From CAVHIG01 sp963636105 (lineage in GTDB: Bacteria; Bacillota; Clostridia; Peptostreptococcales; Anaerovoracaceae), in assembly GCA_963636105.1 (NCBI GenBank), contig CAVHIG010000001.1, positions 1 to 64,000 on the forward strand: DNA of 64,000 bases, given 5' to 3'. Below the pieces are notes generated by a model. That model searched no databases and had not been told where the DNA came from. It was given only the letters and a program-made list of their open reading frames with translations. Below, in pieces: positions 35,962 to 44,232 of this stretch (its first letter is position 1; every line of letters starts with the position of its first letter). The position numbers were made by a program, and so were the translations under genes.

Positions 35962-36951
35962 TTAATTCTTCAGAGACGGATCAAGCTTGTCTCTGAGAGC
36001 ATCACCTAAGAAGTTGAAGGCAACGACTAGGATCAGTATCACGATTCCAGGCGCCAGTGTGGCTACCGGAGAATCAGAAAGATATTTTTTCATTTCATAT
36101 ACCATCAAGCCCCAGCTGGCCTCAGGCGGCTGTGCGCCTATTCCAAGGAAGGAAAGGCTTGCTTCTGTAAGGATGTTGCTCGGTACATTCATTGTGAACA
36201 GAACTACAAGAGTCGGCACGCAATTTGGCAATATATGACGAAGCATGATAACGCTGCGCTTTACGCCTATGGATGTGGCCGCTTCTACGTACTCCTTCTC
36301 GCGAAGTGACAAAACCTCCGAACGCACTACTCTGGCAGTTCCCGCCCAGCCCGCAAGACTGAGTGCGATAAATATCGTAAGCATACCGCCTCCGAGAGTG
36401 TAGGATACGAGCATGGCGAGGAGCAATGACGGGAAGGCCATCAAAACGTCCGCGATTCTCATGATGATATTGTCCGTCTTGCCGCCGATAAAGCCGGCTA
36501 TAAGACCGAGAATCGTGCCAAGTCCCATATAGATAAGAGTCGGGATAAGACCTACCATCAGGGATACACGTCCACCATATATTATACGGCTTAAGATATC
36601 ACGACCGAGCTGGTCTGTACCCAAAAGATGTTCCATTGTTGCTTTGCCTGCGCGATTTGAAAGCTCCTGTGCATAAGGGTCACAAGGTGCAAAAATCGGC
36701 GCGCCTATAGTTACAATGACAAATAACGCGATAATAATCGCGGACACCAGTGCCACCTTGTTGTGACGAAACATGCTGAAAATCTGCTCCTTTAGGGATT
36801 CGTCCGGAGCGATCTCAGCCTCCGCCGTTTCCTCTATATGAGCCGGCGCGGTTGCGTCCTCAGGTATCCAGTCTGTACCTTCCATGGAAAAGCCATTTGC
36901 TATTTTATCTGCCAAAACATCGGTAGCTTGAATCATTTTTTTGCGTCTCAT
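35962..36951 (-). CDS. oppC: Oligopeptide ABC transporter permease OppC
   Basis: This 329-residue inner-membrane permease has a long cytosolic N-terminus (about 75 residues, acidic, with HIEETAEAEIAPDE) before the first helix. The HLLGTDQLGRDILSRIIYGGRVSL block and the EAA-loop EAATSIGVKRSVIMLRHILPN mark OppC/DppC. The N-terminal extension includes a GCCGTTTCC half-word (36824-36832). Confidence 0.92.
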   Translation of the reverse strand: MRRKKMIQATDVLADKIANGFSMEGTDWIPEDATAPAHIEETAEAEIAPDESLKEQIFSMFRHNKVALVSAIIIALFVIVTIGAPIFAPCDPYAQELSNRAGKATMEHLLGTDQLGRDILSRIIYGGRVSLMVGLIPTLIYMGLGTILGLIAGFIGGKTDNIIMRIADVLMAFPSLLLAMLVSYTLGGGMLTIFIALSLAGWAGTARVVRSEVLSLREKEYVEAATSIGVKRSVIMLRHILPNCVPTLVVLFTMNVPSNILTEASLSFLGIGAQPPEASWGLMVYEMKKYLSDSPVATLAPGIVILILVVAFNFLGDALRDKLDPSLKN

Positions 36952-36963
36952 ATGCTTTTCCTC

Positions 36964-37884
36964 CTACTGTTCACGAATCTTAGGGTCAAGGAAGGAGTAC
37001 AGAATATCAGCAACCAGATTTCCCAAAATGATAATCATTGTAGAGAAAATGATGGAGCCCTGCAAGAGTGGCATGTCTCTATCGTTTACTGCCGATACCA
37101 TAAGTACACCTATTCCGCCGATGCCAAATACAGTCTCTGTCAAAACAGCACCGGAGAGAAGGCTTGCGAACTGCATAGCCATCATAGTAACTACCGGTAT
37201 GAGTGAGTTTTTAAGGCCGTGCCTTATAACTACGAGGGATTCCTTAAGACCCTTTGCTCTAGCTGTACGTATGTAGTCATTTCTCATGATTCCAAGAAGG
37301 CTTGAACGGGTCAAACGAGCTATTGTACCGGAGGAAGCCCAGCCAAGTACAAAGGATGGCATGATCATATGCTTCCATGTAGTGAAGCCCGAAACCGGAA
37401 GCCAGTGAAGCTTATAAGCGAAGAAAAATTGCAAAAGCATAGCAGCCCAGAAAACAGGAAGAGAAATACCTACAAGAGAGAAGCCCATGAGACCTCTGTC
37501 AAGAAGAGTGTCCTTTTTGATGGCTGATATTATGCCGGCCGGAATGCCTATGATCCATGCTACAAGTGCAGCACATATAGCGAGCTTTACAGTGTTTGGA
37601 AAAGCTTCCATAATAAGTCCTGTAATAGGTCTGTTTAACTTGTACGAAATTCCTAGGTCTCCCTGACAGGCATCCGCTATATAGCGGGCAAAGCGAACCA
37701 TCACCGGGTCATTGAGTCCCATTTGCTCCGTAACCCTCTCAATTACCGCAGCGCTTGCCTTCTCACCCATCATTACTGTGATAGGATTTCCCGGCAGTAC
37801 CTGCAGCATCAAAAATACGACCAGAACCACGACAATCATCAGCGGGATAGAAATCAATATACGTTTAACTATGTATTTTCCCAT
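36964..37884 (-). CDS. oppB: Oligopeptide ABC transporter permease OppB
   Basis: This 306-residue permease has six helices; the N-terminal ILISIPLMIVVVLVVFLML and the EAA-loop ARAKGLKESLVVIRHGLKNSLIP are diagnostic of OppB/DppB. It lies between oppA and oppC (12-base gap). Confidence 0.93.
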   Translation of the reverse strand: MGKYIVKRILISIPLMIVVVLVVFLMLQVLPGNPITVMMGEKASAAVIERVTEQMGLNDPVMVRFARYIADACQGDLGISYKLNRPITGLIMEAFPNTVKLAICAALVAWIIGIPAGIISAIKKDTLLDRGLMGFSLVGISLPVFWAAMLLQFFFAYKLHWLPVSGFTTWKHMIMPSFVLGWASSGTIARLTRSSLLGIMRNDYIRTARAKGLKESLVVIRHGLKNSLIPVVTMMAMQFASLLSGAVLTETVFGIGGIGVLMVSAVNDRDMPLLQGSIIFSTMIIILGNLVADILYSFLDPKIREQ

Positions 37885-37995
37885 AATGCTTTTTGTCCTT
37901 TCATCGGGTTTTAAGAAAAGGGAAGGATTCCCTTTTTGCCTGAGAATCCTTCCTTTGCGATTATAAACAGTTAAGGTTTTTCAGATGCCTATTTT

Positions 37996-39669
37996 TTATT
38001 CACCTGAAAGCTCGAGCTCGATGTTGTAGTATACATTGTCGCCCCAGCCTGCCCAGTGCGGCAGATAATTCTTTACTCTATCCTGAAGTACGATTACCTT
38101 GTTTGAATGTACGATAGGAATCCATGCAGCGTCATCCTGAATAACGATCTTTTCAAGATCCTGATACTCAGCTATTCTTGCTTCCTGATCAGTCATATGT
38201 CTTGCAGCTTCGATTCTTGCGATAGCGTCCGTATTGTAGTAGTTGAACGAACGGAGCTTTGTAGCTGCGCTTGAGAAGAATGTGTAGATGAAGTTGTCCG
38301 CGTCATTGAAGTCACCATACCATGATGTGAAGTACATAGGGAGAGCTCCCGTAGCACGTACGTCATACCATGAAGCCTCGTCCATCTGGTTGATGTTGAG
38401 TGTGATGTTGTATTCCTTCAGCTGTTCCTGAATTATCTGGAATACTTCCTGTGAGCTTCCGTCACTTGTGCAAGCTGCTTCCATTTCAAAACCGTCAGCA
38501 TATCCTGCCTCTGCAAGGAGTTCCTTTGCCTTTTCAGGATTGTATTCGATTTCTGGAAGGTCTGCGTTGTATCCTACCATGCTTTCAGGATAGATACCCT
38601 TTGCCAATACTCCAGCACCCTCATAATAAGTGTCGAGTATAGCCTGTCTGTCGATACCAATCTGCAGAGCCTTACGTACGCGAACGTCGTCAAACGGCTC
38701 GATTGATTCGTTGAATGTAATGTAGGAAGTACCGAATACTGTCTTGTATACTATGTTGTCTGCCCATTCTTCGGACTCTTCATAGTGGCTGATAAGACGT
38801 GTAGCGTTTGTGTTGTTCAGGTCGAAGATATCTGTCTGGCCTGTCTCAAACATCATCTGCTCTGTCTCGGAATCGCTTACAACCTTGATAAGGATACCGT
38901 CGATTTTCGGAGCGCCCTGCCAATAATCAGGATTTGCTTCGAGATAGATGTGGTCATTGAGCTTCCACTCTTTGAGTACAAACGGACCGGAGCCTATAGT
39001 GTATTCCGGCTCGGAACCAAAGTATGTACCTGTTACGCCGCCACCTGCTTCATCAGCAGCCTCACCGGCCTCTCTGTTGAGGATTGACCAGCCAGGAACT
39101 GAGATTACAGAAAGGAATGGAGCATATGAATCAGCAAGCACGAGATCGAAGTTGTAATCGTCGTGAATGATGATACCCTTGCCTTCTACTGTAGTAGCTT
39201 TGCCGTCCAAAACATCCTGTGCGCCGACAAGCATTGTGAACCAGTCGGTATTTACGGCTGCTCTTTCAGGATCAAGCATACTGTCGATAGTGTAGAGCAC
39301 GTCGTCAGATGTCATCTCTTCACCGTTTGTGTACATGATGCCCTCATGAAGCTTGAAGCTGTAGGTGAGTCCGTCATCAGAAATTGTGTATGACTCTGCC
39401 GCGCAGTTCTTCAGCTCGGAACCGCCGTCCTCTGTAGCTACTGTCTGCATCAGAGTGTCGAAGATGTTCAGCATGATGATATAGTCAGCTGTAGTCTGTC
39501 TCGGGTCTCCGGATTCGCACTCGTGGTCATAAACGACACGAAGAACGTTTTCACCAAAGCCGTCGTCATAAGTTGTTCCACCGGATGTAGATTCTTCACT
39601 TCCGCCGCCGCAGGCAACGAGAGAGAGAGTCATAGCCAGTGTCATTAAAATGGCTAAAAACTTTTTCAC
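37996..39669 (-). CDS. oppA: Oligopeptide-binding lipoprotein OppA
   Basis: This 557-residue solute-binding protein (SBP family 5) is tethered outside the membrane. Its signal ends in the lipobox LSLVAC, followed by GGGSEES. YSFKLHEGIMYTNGEEMTSDDVLYT and VRKALQIGIDRQAIL are family motifs. It starts at GTG with AAGGAGG 7 bases upstream. It is the first gene of oppABCDF; a 111-base gap to oppB may allow partial termination or processing, since binding protein is usually needed in excess. Confidence 0.93.
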   Translation of the reverse strand: MKKFLAILMTLAMTLSLVACGGGSEESTSGGTTYDDGFGENVLRVVYDHECESGDPRQTTADYIIMLNIFDTLMQTVATEDGGSELKNCAAESYTISDDGLTYSFKLHEGIMYTNGEEMTSDDVLYTIDSMLDPERAAVNTDWFTMLVGAQDVLDGKATTVEGKGIIIHDDYNFDLVLADSYAPFLSVISVPGWSILNREAGEAADEAGGGVTGTYFGSEPEYTIGSGPFVLKEWKLNDHIYLEANPDYWQGAPKIDGILIKVVSDSETEQMMFETGQTDIFDLNNTNATRLISHYEESEEWADNIVYKTVFGTSYITFNESIEPFDDVRVRKALQIGIDRQAILDTYYEGAGVLAKGIYPESMVGYNADLPEIEYNPEKAKELLAEAGYADGFEMEAACTSDGSSQEVFQIIQEQLKEYNITLNINQMDEASWYDVRATGALPMYFTSWYGDFNDADNFIYTFFSSAATKLRSFNYYNTDAIARIEAARHMTDQEARIAEYQDLEKIVIQDDAAWIPIVHSNKVIVLQDRVKNYLPHWAGWGDNVYYNIELELSGE

Positions 39670-39793
39670 TTTCTTTCCTCCTTATTAAACTAGAAAAAAA
39701 ACAACTTGCCTGTAATGCCATCAAATTTGTATGTGAACATTACATCATTTACAAGAAGCGTCTATGAGTCCTTGTACGTTTAAAAAAAAGCAA

Positions 39794-39922
39794 GTGCTGT
39801 GCCACTTTTCAGACTATTCCGTATTCTAACACTATAGTGTAGGTGGTACCGCAAATTGATATAATTTTTTAAGCATTACTTTCAATTGTGGTAATTTTTG
39901 TCTTCTGAAATTGACACAGCAC
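39794..39922. mobile_element. MITE-like 129-bp element upstream of oppA
   Basis: GTGCTGTGCCACTTTTCAGA (39794-39813) and TCTGAAATTGACACAGCAC (39904-39922) are imperfect terminal inverted repeats, about 17 of 19 matching. The inside is AT-rich and non-coding, with a 12-bp palindrome ACACTATAGTGT (39829-39840). I see no clear target duplication. The minus strand carries an extended -10 (TGTTAGAAT, -10 at 39823-39828) that could drive opp. Confidence 0.5.
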
Positions 39923-40097
39923 CGACATGGCTTCTTCACTTTTAAAGGAAAAAGCGTCGGAACTCTTTCTTTTTCTTGTGTTAAATAGGATTTTATCCCA
40001 TTTAAGCTCGTTTGTCAATACACATTCTAACTGTATGCGCTCATTTATGGGGTGGCCGCCTTTACTTTTTTGCTTTCGGCTCGGACCGCTCGCTACG

Positions 40098-40118
40098 GAA
40101 AAGCCCGCTGGGCTTTTC
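40098..40118. terminator. Hairpin between tRNA-Arg and opp region
   Basis: GAAAAGCCC (40098-40106) and GGGCTTTTC (40110-40118) form a perfect 9-bp stem with a 3-base loop; the T-run is built into the 3' arm. It may back up the tRNA terminator. Confidence 0.55.
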
Positions 40119-40164
40119 TGCTTTACGCTCGCGCTCTTTCGAGTTCGAATCTCTTCTTTTTAAG

Positions 40165-40202
40165 CCACAGAAAAAGCCACGCTACACGCGTGGCTTTTTC
40201 TG
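40165..40202 (-). terminator. Terminator of tRNA-Arg
   Basis: On the minus strand the tRNA CCA runs straight into an 18-bp perfect stem (CCACAGAAAAAGCCACGC, 40165-40182 with 40188-40205) over a 5-base loop. The inner GC part is followed by TTTTTCTG. The outer three pairs use the CCA itself. Confidence 0.8.
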
Positions 40203-40278
40203 TGGTGAGGGTGAAGAGATTCGAACTCCCAACCTGCTGATTCGTAGTCAGATACTCTATCCATTGAGCTACACCCCC
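40203..40278 (-). tRNA. tRNA-Arg (anticodon ACG)
   Basis: Read on the minus strand this 76-base cloverleaf has acceptor GGGGGTG with CACCCTC, D-arm GCTCAATGGATAGAGT, anticodon loop CTACGAA (ACG, read ICG after deamination), T-loop TTCGAAT, and an encoded CCA. One anticodon-stem pair and several T-stem pairs are weak or wobble. Confidence 0.93.
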
Positions 40279-40320
40279 AGGTGCTTATGAAGTTTTTCGC
40301 TTCGTTCGCAAGCAGGATTT

Positions 40321-40349
40321 ATTATACTATATTATTGTATGTGTGTCAA
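40321..40349 (-). promoter_or_regulatory. Consensus promoter of tRNA-Arg
   Basis: On the minus strand TTGACA (40344-40349), 17 bases, TATAAT (40321-40326), about 43 bases before the tRNA. Confidence 0.85.
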
Positions 40350-40429
40350 GTATGTTTTTTTGTAGTTCAAGGTGTTTGGTTTTTCGTATTTTGAGGCTTC
40401 GGTATTTAAGGGAATTCGCAATATTCTAT

Positions 40430-41062
40430 TTACAATACCTCCGCGCTCTTTATAGACATTTCAAACATGGAATCCGCATTTTCAGCCGCTTCTTTATTGT
40501 TTGCCAATACGAAGCGCATCGATTTCAATACAAGCGGATTTTCTTCGTCCGTCATATCCACGATGTCCGTGTCCACTATGTAGTCGTCGCCGTCACGGTC
40601 TACCTTTGTATATTCCGTATTCAAAATCCACGTGTCTCCCCACGGAAGTACGTAGGCGTCCTGTTTTTCGTCATATCTTATGGTCGTGCCCTCAGGCAGC
40701 GAAAGGAGTCCGTCATAATCCGCGAAAAGCGCTTTTGCGTAGCTTTCCACCACACCTGTCGGCACTATCACGCCTTCCAGATCAAATATGACCTCTTCAT
40801 TATTTGTACCGTAGATATTTGTCAAAATCCATATCAGCTTCCAAAAGCAGGAGCTGTTTTTCGGGTCGTATTCGCCGCCATATACCTCGTGATATATAGC
40901 CACAGCCGTAAGCGCGGGCTGCATCCCGAGAAGTGTCTCTGCCTCAAGCTCCACAGCCGGATCGACTTCCTCCTCGGCACTGCCGTTTCCGCAGGCCGTA
41001 AAGGCCATGCACATCGAAAGCAGGAGGACAAGTGCCAATAAAAAGGCTAAAAATCTTTTCAC
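40430..41062 (-). CDS. Predicted lipoprotein of unknown function
   Basis: This 210-residue protein has a clear lipoprotein signal (RFLAFLLALVLLLSMCMAFTAC, lipobox FTAC). After the lipidated Cys comes GNGSAEEEVDP, coded in part by a GCCGTTTCCGC word (40982-40992). The mature domain has no family that I recognise; GDTWILNTEYTKVDRDGDDYIVDTD looks like a small beta-rich domain. It is monocistronic, between tRNA-Arg and thrS. Confidence 0.85.
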   Translation of the reverse strand: MKRFLAFLLALVLLLSMCMAFTACGNGSAEEEVDPAVELEAETLLGMQPALTAVAIYHEVYGGEYDPKNSSCFWKLIWILTNIYGTNNEEVIFDLEGVIVPTGVVESYAKALFADYDGLLSLPEGTTIRYDEKQDAYVLPWGDTWILNTEYTKVDRDGDDYIVDTDIVDMTDEENPLVLKSMRFVLANNKEAAENADSMFEMSIKSAEVL

Positions 41063-41099
41063 GTTTTACTCTCTTTCTATTTTATATAATCATATATCG

Positions 41100-41133
41100 A
41101 ATTATCCCACAAGCCGAAACTCGTGGGATAATT
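41100..41133 (-). terminator. Probable terminator of thrS
   Basis: AATTATCCCACAAG (41100-41113) pairs over 14 positions with CTCGTGGGATAATT (41120-41133), one G-U pair on the minus strand. The U-run is poor, so efficiency is uncertain. Confidence 0.55.
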
Positions 41134-41191
41134 AGTCTTCAATATCGTCTTTGCAAAGCCTCCGTAAGCCTCGCCTTGCAAAGCTTTTGTC

Positions 41192-42937
41192 TTATATCGC
41201 CTTTGTCGCGATCTCCTCAAGCAGCTTTGCCTGGAAATCTGCCACGTTCATCTCGCCGAGCTCGCCCGTCTTGATGGAGCGCACCGACAAAGTATCCGCT
41301 GACGCTTCCTTCTCGCCGATTACGCAGATATAAGAAGCTCTTTCGTTTCTCGCCTCGCGGAGCTTGTAGCCGATCTTTTCGTTTCTCGCGTCTACTACCA
41401 CACGAAGACCCGCAGCCTCGAGTCTGTCTGCCACTTCCTGAGCATATGGCACAAATTTCTCCGTAACAGTGAGGAGCTTTACCTGTACCGGTGCCAGCCA
41501 AAGCGGGAATTTTCCAGCGAAGTGCTCGATCAGTATTCCGATAAATCTTTCGATGGATCCGAAGATTACTCTGTGAATCATGACTGGTCTGTGCTTTTCG
41601 CCGTCCGCGCCTACATATGTGATGTCGAATCTCTGCGGCATCTGCATGTCGAGCTGAATCGTACCGCACTGCCAAGTTCTGCCAATTGAGTCCTCAAGAT
41701 GGAAGTCAAGCTTCGGTCCGTAGAACGCGCCGTCGCCCTCGTTTACCACGAATGGCACGCCGATCGACTCCATCGCCTCACGCAGCGCCGTTTCCGCAGC
41801 CTCCCATTCCTCATCAGTACCCATGGAATCATCAGGCCTTGTCGAAAGCTCGATGTGGTACTTGAAGCCAAACATGCTATATACATCGTCGATGAACTTT
41901 ACAACGCCGATAACCTCATCGCGAATCTGCTCAGGCAGCATAAAGATGTGGGCATCGTCCTGCGTAAATGTCCTTACTCTCATGAGGCCATGAAGCGCTC
42001 CGGAAAGCTCATGTCTGTGCACCTGACCAAGCTCGCCCATTCTGATAGGGAAGTCTCTGTAGGACCACATTCTGCGCTTGTACGCGAGAAGTGAGCCAGG
42101 ACAGTTCATAGGCTTGATAGCATAATCCTCATCATCTATCTTTGTGAAATACATATTGTCCTTGTAGTGATCCCAGTGGCCGGAAGTCCTCCAAAGCTGC
42201 TCATTCAAGATGAGCGGAGTCTTGATCTCCTCGTAGCCGCGCTTTCTGTGCTCGCTCTTCCAGAAGTTTTCGAGCTCGTTTCTGATGACCATACCGTTTG
42301 GCATAAAGAACGGGAAGCCAGGGCCTTCGTCGTAGATAGCGAAGATGTCCATCTCCTTGCCGATCTTTCTGTGGTCTCTCTTCTTTGCTTCCTCGAGGCG
42401 GTTTACGTACTCGTCGAGCTCCTCCTGTGTAGGGAAGGCCGTAGCGTAGATTCTCTGCAGCATCTGGCGATTTGAGTCGCCTCTCCAATATGCGCCGGCT
42501 ACGCTCATGAGCTTGAAGGCCTTGATCTGGCCGGTGGATTCCATGTGAGGTCCCGCGCAGAGATCCACAAAATCACCCTGTCTGTAGAAGGATATGATCG
42601 CGTCCTCAGGCAGGTCGTTGATGAGCTCCACCTTGTACGGCTCCTGCTTCTCTTCCATGAATTTGATAGCCTCAGCTCTCGGCAGCTCAAATCTCTCAAG
42701 CTTGTAATTTGCCTGGACGATCTTCTTCATCTCCTTCTGGATCGGCAGAAAATCCTCCTCTGTGAACTTGTGCTCGCTCTCAAAGTCATAGTAGAAGCCG
42801 TTGTCAATCGACGGTCCTATGGCCAGCTTTGTCTCAGGCCAGAGATGCTTTATAGCCTGTGCCATTATGTGAGATGCCGTATGTCTGTAATTGCTTCTCA
42901 CCTGTTCGTCTTCAAAATTGATTTTTTCCTTTGCCAT
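41192..42937 (-). CDS. thrS: Threonyl-tRNA synthetase lacking the TGS domain
   Basis: The 581 residues begin directly at the editing domain (HTASH zinc-like motif near residue 19, CAGPH near 128). The class II core follows with NCPG in IKPMNCPGSLLAYK, motif 2 RVRTFTQDDAHIF and motif 3 HRVIFGSIERFIGILIEH, then the anticodon-binding domain. Typical ThrRS has about 60 more N-terminal residues (TGS). AAGGAG precedes the ATG, so the short form looks genuine. No T-box is visible in the leader. Confidence 0.95.
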   Translation of the reverse strand: MAKEKINFEDEQVRSNYRHTASHIMAQAIKHLWPETKLAIGPSIDNGFYYDFESEHKFTEEDFLPIQKEMKKIVQANYKLERFELPRAEAIKFMEEKQEPYKVELINDLPEDAIISFYRQGDFVDLCAGPHMESTGQIKAFKLMSVAGAYWRGDSNRQMLQRIYATAFPTQEELDEYVNRLEEAKKRDHRKIGKEMDIFAIYDEGPGFPFFMPNGMVIRNELENFWKSEHRKRGYEEIKTPLILNEQLWRTSGHWDHYKDNMYFTKIDDEDYAIKPMNCPGSLLAYKRRMWSYRDFPIRMGELGQVHRHELSGALHGLMRVRTFTQDDAHIFMLPEQIRDEVIGVVKFIDDVYSMFGFKYHIELSTRPDDSMGTDEEWEAAETALREAMESIGVPFVVNEGDGAFYGPKLDFHLEDSIGRTWQCGTIQLDMQMPQRFDITYVGADGEKHRPVMIHRVIFGSIERFIGILIEHFAGKFPLWLAPVQVKLLTVTEKFVPYAQEVADRLEAAGLRVVVDARNEKIGYKLREARNERASYICVIGEKEASADTLSVRSIKTGELGEMNVADFQAKLLEEIATKAI

Positions 42938-43064
42938 TTTCTTATTCTCCTTTATCGCACAGCGCGATTTGAGTTGCGGAAACGTCGTCCGTCCCCCGCG
43001 CCGCCCGGCATTCGCATCGCCCGGCAGTTTCCTCTATTGCGCTCTCTTTCTGTCTAACATTCTA

Positions 43065-43093
43065 ATTTTACCGTTCAAGTGCCGTTTTGTCAA
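43065..43093 (-). promoter_or_regulatory. Promoter of thrS
   Basis: On the minus strand TTGACA (43088-43093), 17 bases, TAAAAT (43065-43070). The roughly 120-base GC-rich leader carries GCAGTTTCC (43024-43032) and GCGGAAACGTCGTC (42976-42989) facing each other, so GGAAAC and GTTTCC could pair in the RNA. Confidence 0.75.
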
Positions 43094-43176
43094 TCATGGC
43101 AGACACATTATGACAGAATTTTTTGTAAAACGATCAAACGCCGCCTCAAATCTTGTGGATAATTCTCTTTTAGGGA

Positions 43177-43205
43177 TTGACTAATTATTAACAATGTTGT
43201 ACTAT
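43177..43205 (+). promoter_or_regulatory. Promoter of the crotonase gene
   Basis: TTGACT (43177-43182), 17 bases, TACTAT (43200-43205). The leader is about 88 bases. Confidence 0.7.
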
Positions 43206-43249
43206 GTAAGATACATAAAGCAGAAAATTTTTCGTAATTTTTTCAAAAG

Positions 43250-43279
43250 CTATTGTATCAGCAAAAACTATTGTATCAG
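43250..43279. repeat. 12-bp direct repeat before the crotonase RBS
   Basis: CTATTGTATCAG occurs at 43250-43261 and 43268-43279, 18 bases apart, just before GGAAAGGAA. Confidence 0.8.
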
Positions 43280-43299
43280 TGGAAAGGAACAAATCTATC

Positions 43300-44076
43300 A
43301 TGTATGAAAACATTAAATACGAAGTAAAGGAAAGCATCGCTTATGTCACAGTAAACAGACCAAAGGCTCTAAACGCTCTGAATTGTGACGTTTTGGACGA
43401 GCTCACAGCAGCATTTACAGAGTTCGAAAAGGACGAAAACGCGAGAGTTGCTATACTCACAGGCGAGGGCAAGGCTTTTGTAGCAGGCGCTGATATCGCT
43501 CAGATGTGCGCAATGAATCCTGCAGAGGGCAGAGCGATGATGATCAAGGGCCACAAGCTCATGAACTACATGGAAGCTATTGAAAAGCCTATCATCGCGG
43601 CTGTAAACGGCTTCGCTCTCGGCGGAGGCTGCGAGCTTTCCATGGCATGCGATATCAGAATCGCTTCAGAAAAGGCAAAGTTTGGTCAGCCTGAGGTAGG
43701 TCTCGGAATCATCCCTGGCTTTGGCGGCACTCAGAGACTTCCTAGACTCGTAGGAAAAGGCATGGCAAAGTATCTCATAATGACAGCTGAGATGATAAAC
43801 GCGCAGGAAGCTTACAGAATCGGTCTTGTAGAGAAGCTCGCGGCTCCTGAGGAGCTCATGACAGTAGCGGAAGAGCTTGCAAAGACAATCATGTCCAAGG
43901 CTCCTATGGCTATAGCTGCTGCAAAAGTAGCTATAAACAACGGCTATGACCTTGATATGAGAGCTGCAAGCACTCTGGAAATCGAAACTTTCACAGGTCC
44001 TTTCGCGTCAGATGACAAGAAGGAAGGCATGACTGCTTTCCTCGAGAAGAGAGCTGCTGAGTTCAAGAACAAGTAG
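43300..44076 (+). CDS. crt: Enoyl-CoA hydratase / crotonase
   Basis: This 258-residue enzyme hydrates short-chain enoyl-CoA such as crotonyl-CoA. The oxyanion-hole motifs AFVAGADIAQM and NGFALGGGCELSMACD and both catalytic Glu (GGCELSM and FGQPEVGLGIIPGFGGTQRL) are present. I chose ATG 43300 with AAAGGA upstream; an in-frame GTG at 43279 would lie over the RBS. It stands alone, without thiolase, hbd or bcd nearby, though butyrate-type fermentation or the Kce products could use it. Confidence 0.93.
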   Translation: MYENIKYEVKESIAYVTVNRPKALNALNCDVLDELTAAFTEFEKDENARVAILTGEGKAFVAGADIAQMCAMNPAEGRAMMIKGHKLMNYMEAIEKPIIAAVNGFALGGGCELSMACDIRIASEKAKFGQPEVGLGIIPGFGGTQRLPRLVGKGMAKYLIMTAEMINAQEAYRIGLVEKLAAPEELMTVAEELAKTIMSKAPMAIAAAKVAINNGYDLDMRAASTLEIETFTGPFASDDKKEGMTAFLEKRAAEFKNK

Positions 44077-44109
44077 TCAAGATGTGGGACCTGATTTAGG
44101 GTCTGGTAA

Positions 44110-44146
44110 AAAAGGAAGCTTTTCGCTCAGCGAAAAGCTTCCTTTT
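44110..44146. terminator. Strong bidirectional terminator
   Basis: AAAAGGAAGCTTTTCGC (44110-44126) and its perfect complement (44130-44146) form a 17-bp stem over TCA. It serves crt and possibly the convergent fbp. Confidence 0.9.
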
Positions 44147-44150
44147 ATTT

Positions 44151-44206
44151 ACAGCCGGCAGCTCACAGCCGGCAGCTCACAGCCGGCAGCTCACAGCCGG
44201 CAGCTG
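44151..44206. repeat. 14-bp tandem repeat, four copies
   Basis: ACAGCCGGCAGCTC is repeated at 44151, 44165, 44179 and 44193 (the last unit ends in G). It lies between the terminator and the fbp stop. It is related to CAGCTGACAGC-type intergenic stretches at 21558-21600, 51738-51790 and 53715-53746. Confidence 0.92.
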
Positions 44207-44232
44207 ACAAGCAGCAGCCGCCCTGTCCTGCC

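Noticed and set aside
40012..40290. + strand frame ending in GEEIRTPNLLIRSQILYPLSYTP
   Set aside because: This peptide is the well-known false product of reading the antisense strand of a tRNA (here tRNA-Arg).
42938..43270. T-box riboswitch upstream of thrS
   Set aside because: No GGTGGNACCGCG-type antiterminator or specifier loop is visible between promoter and start.
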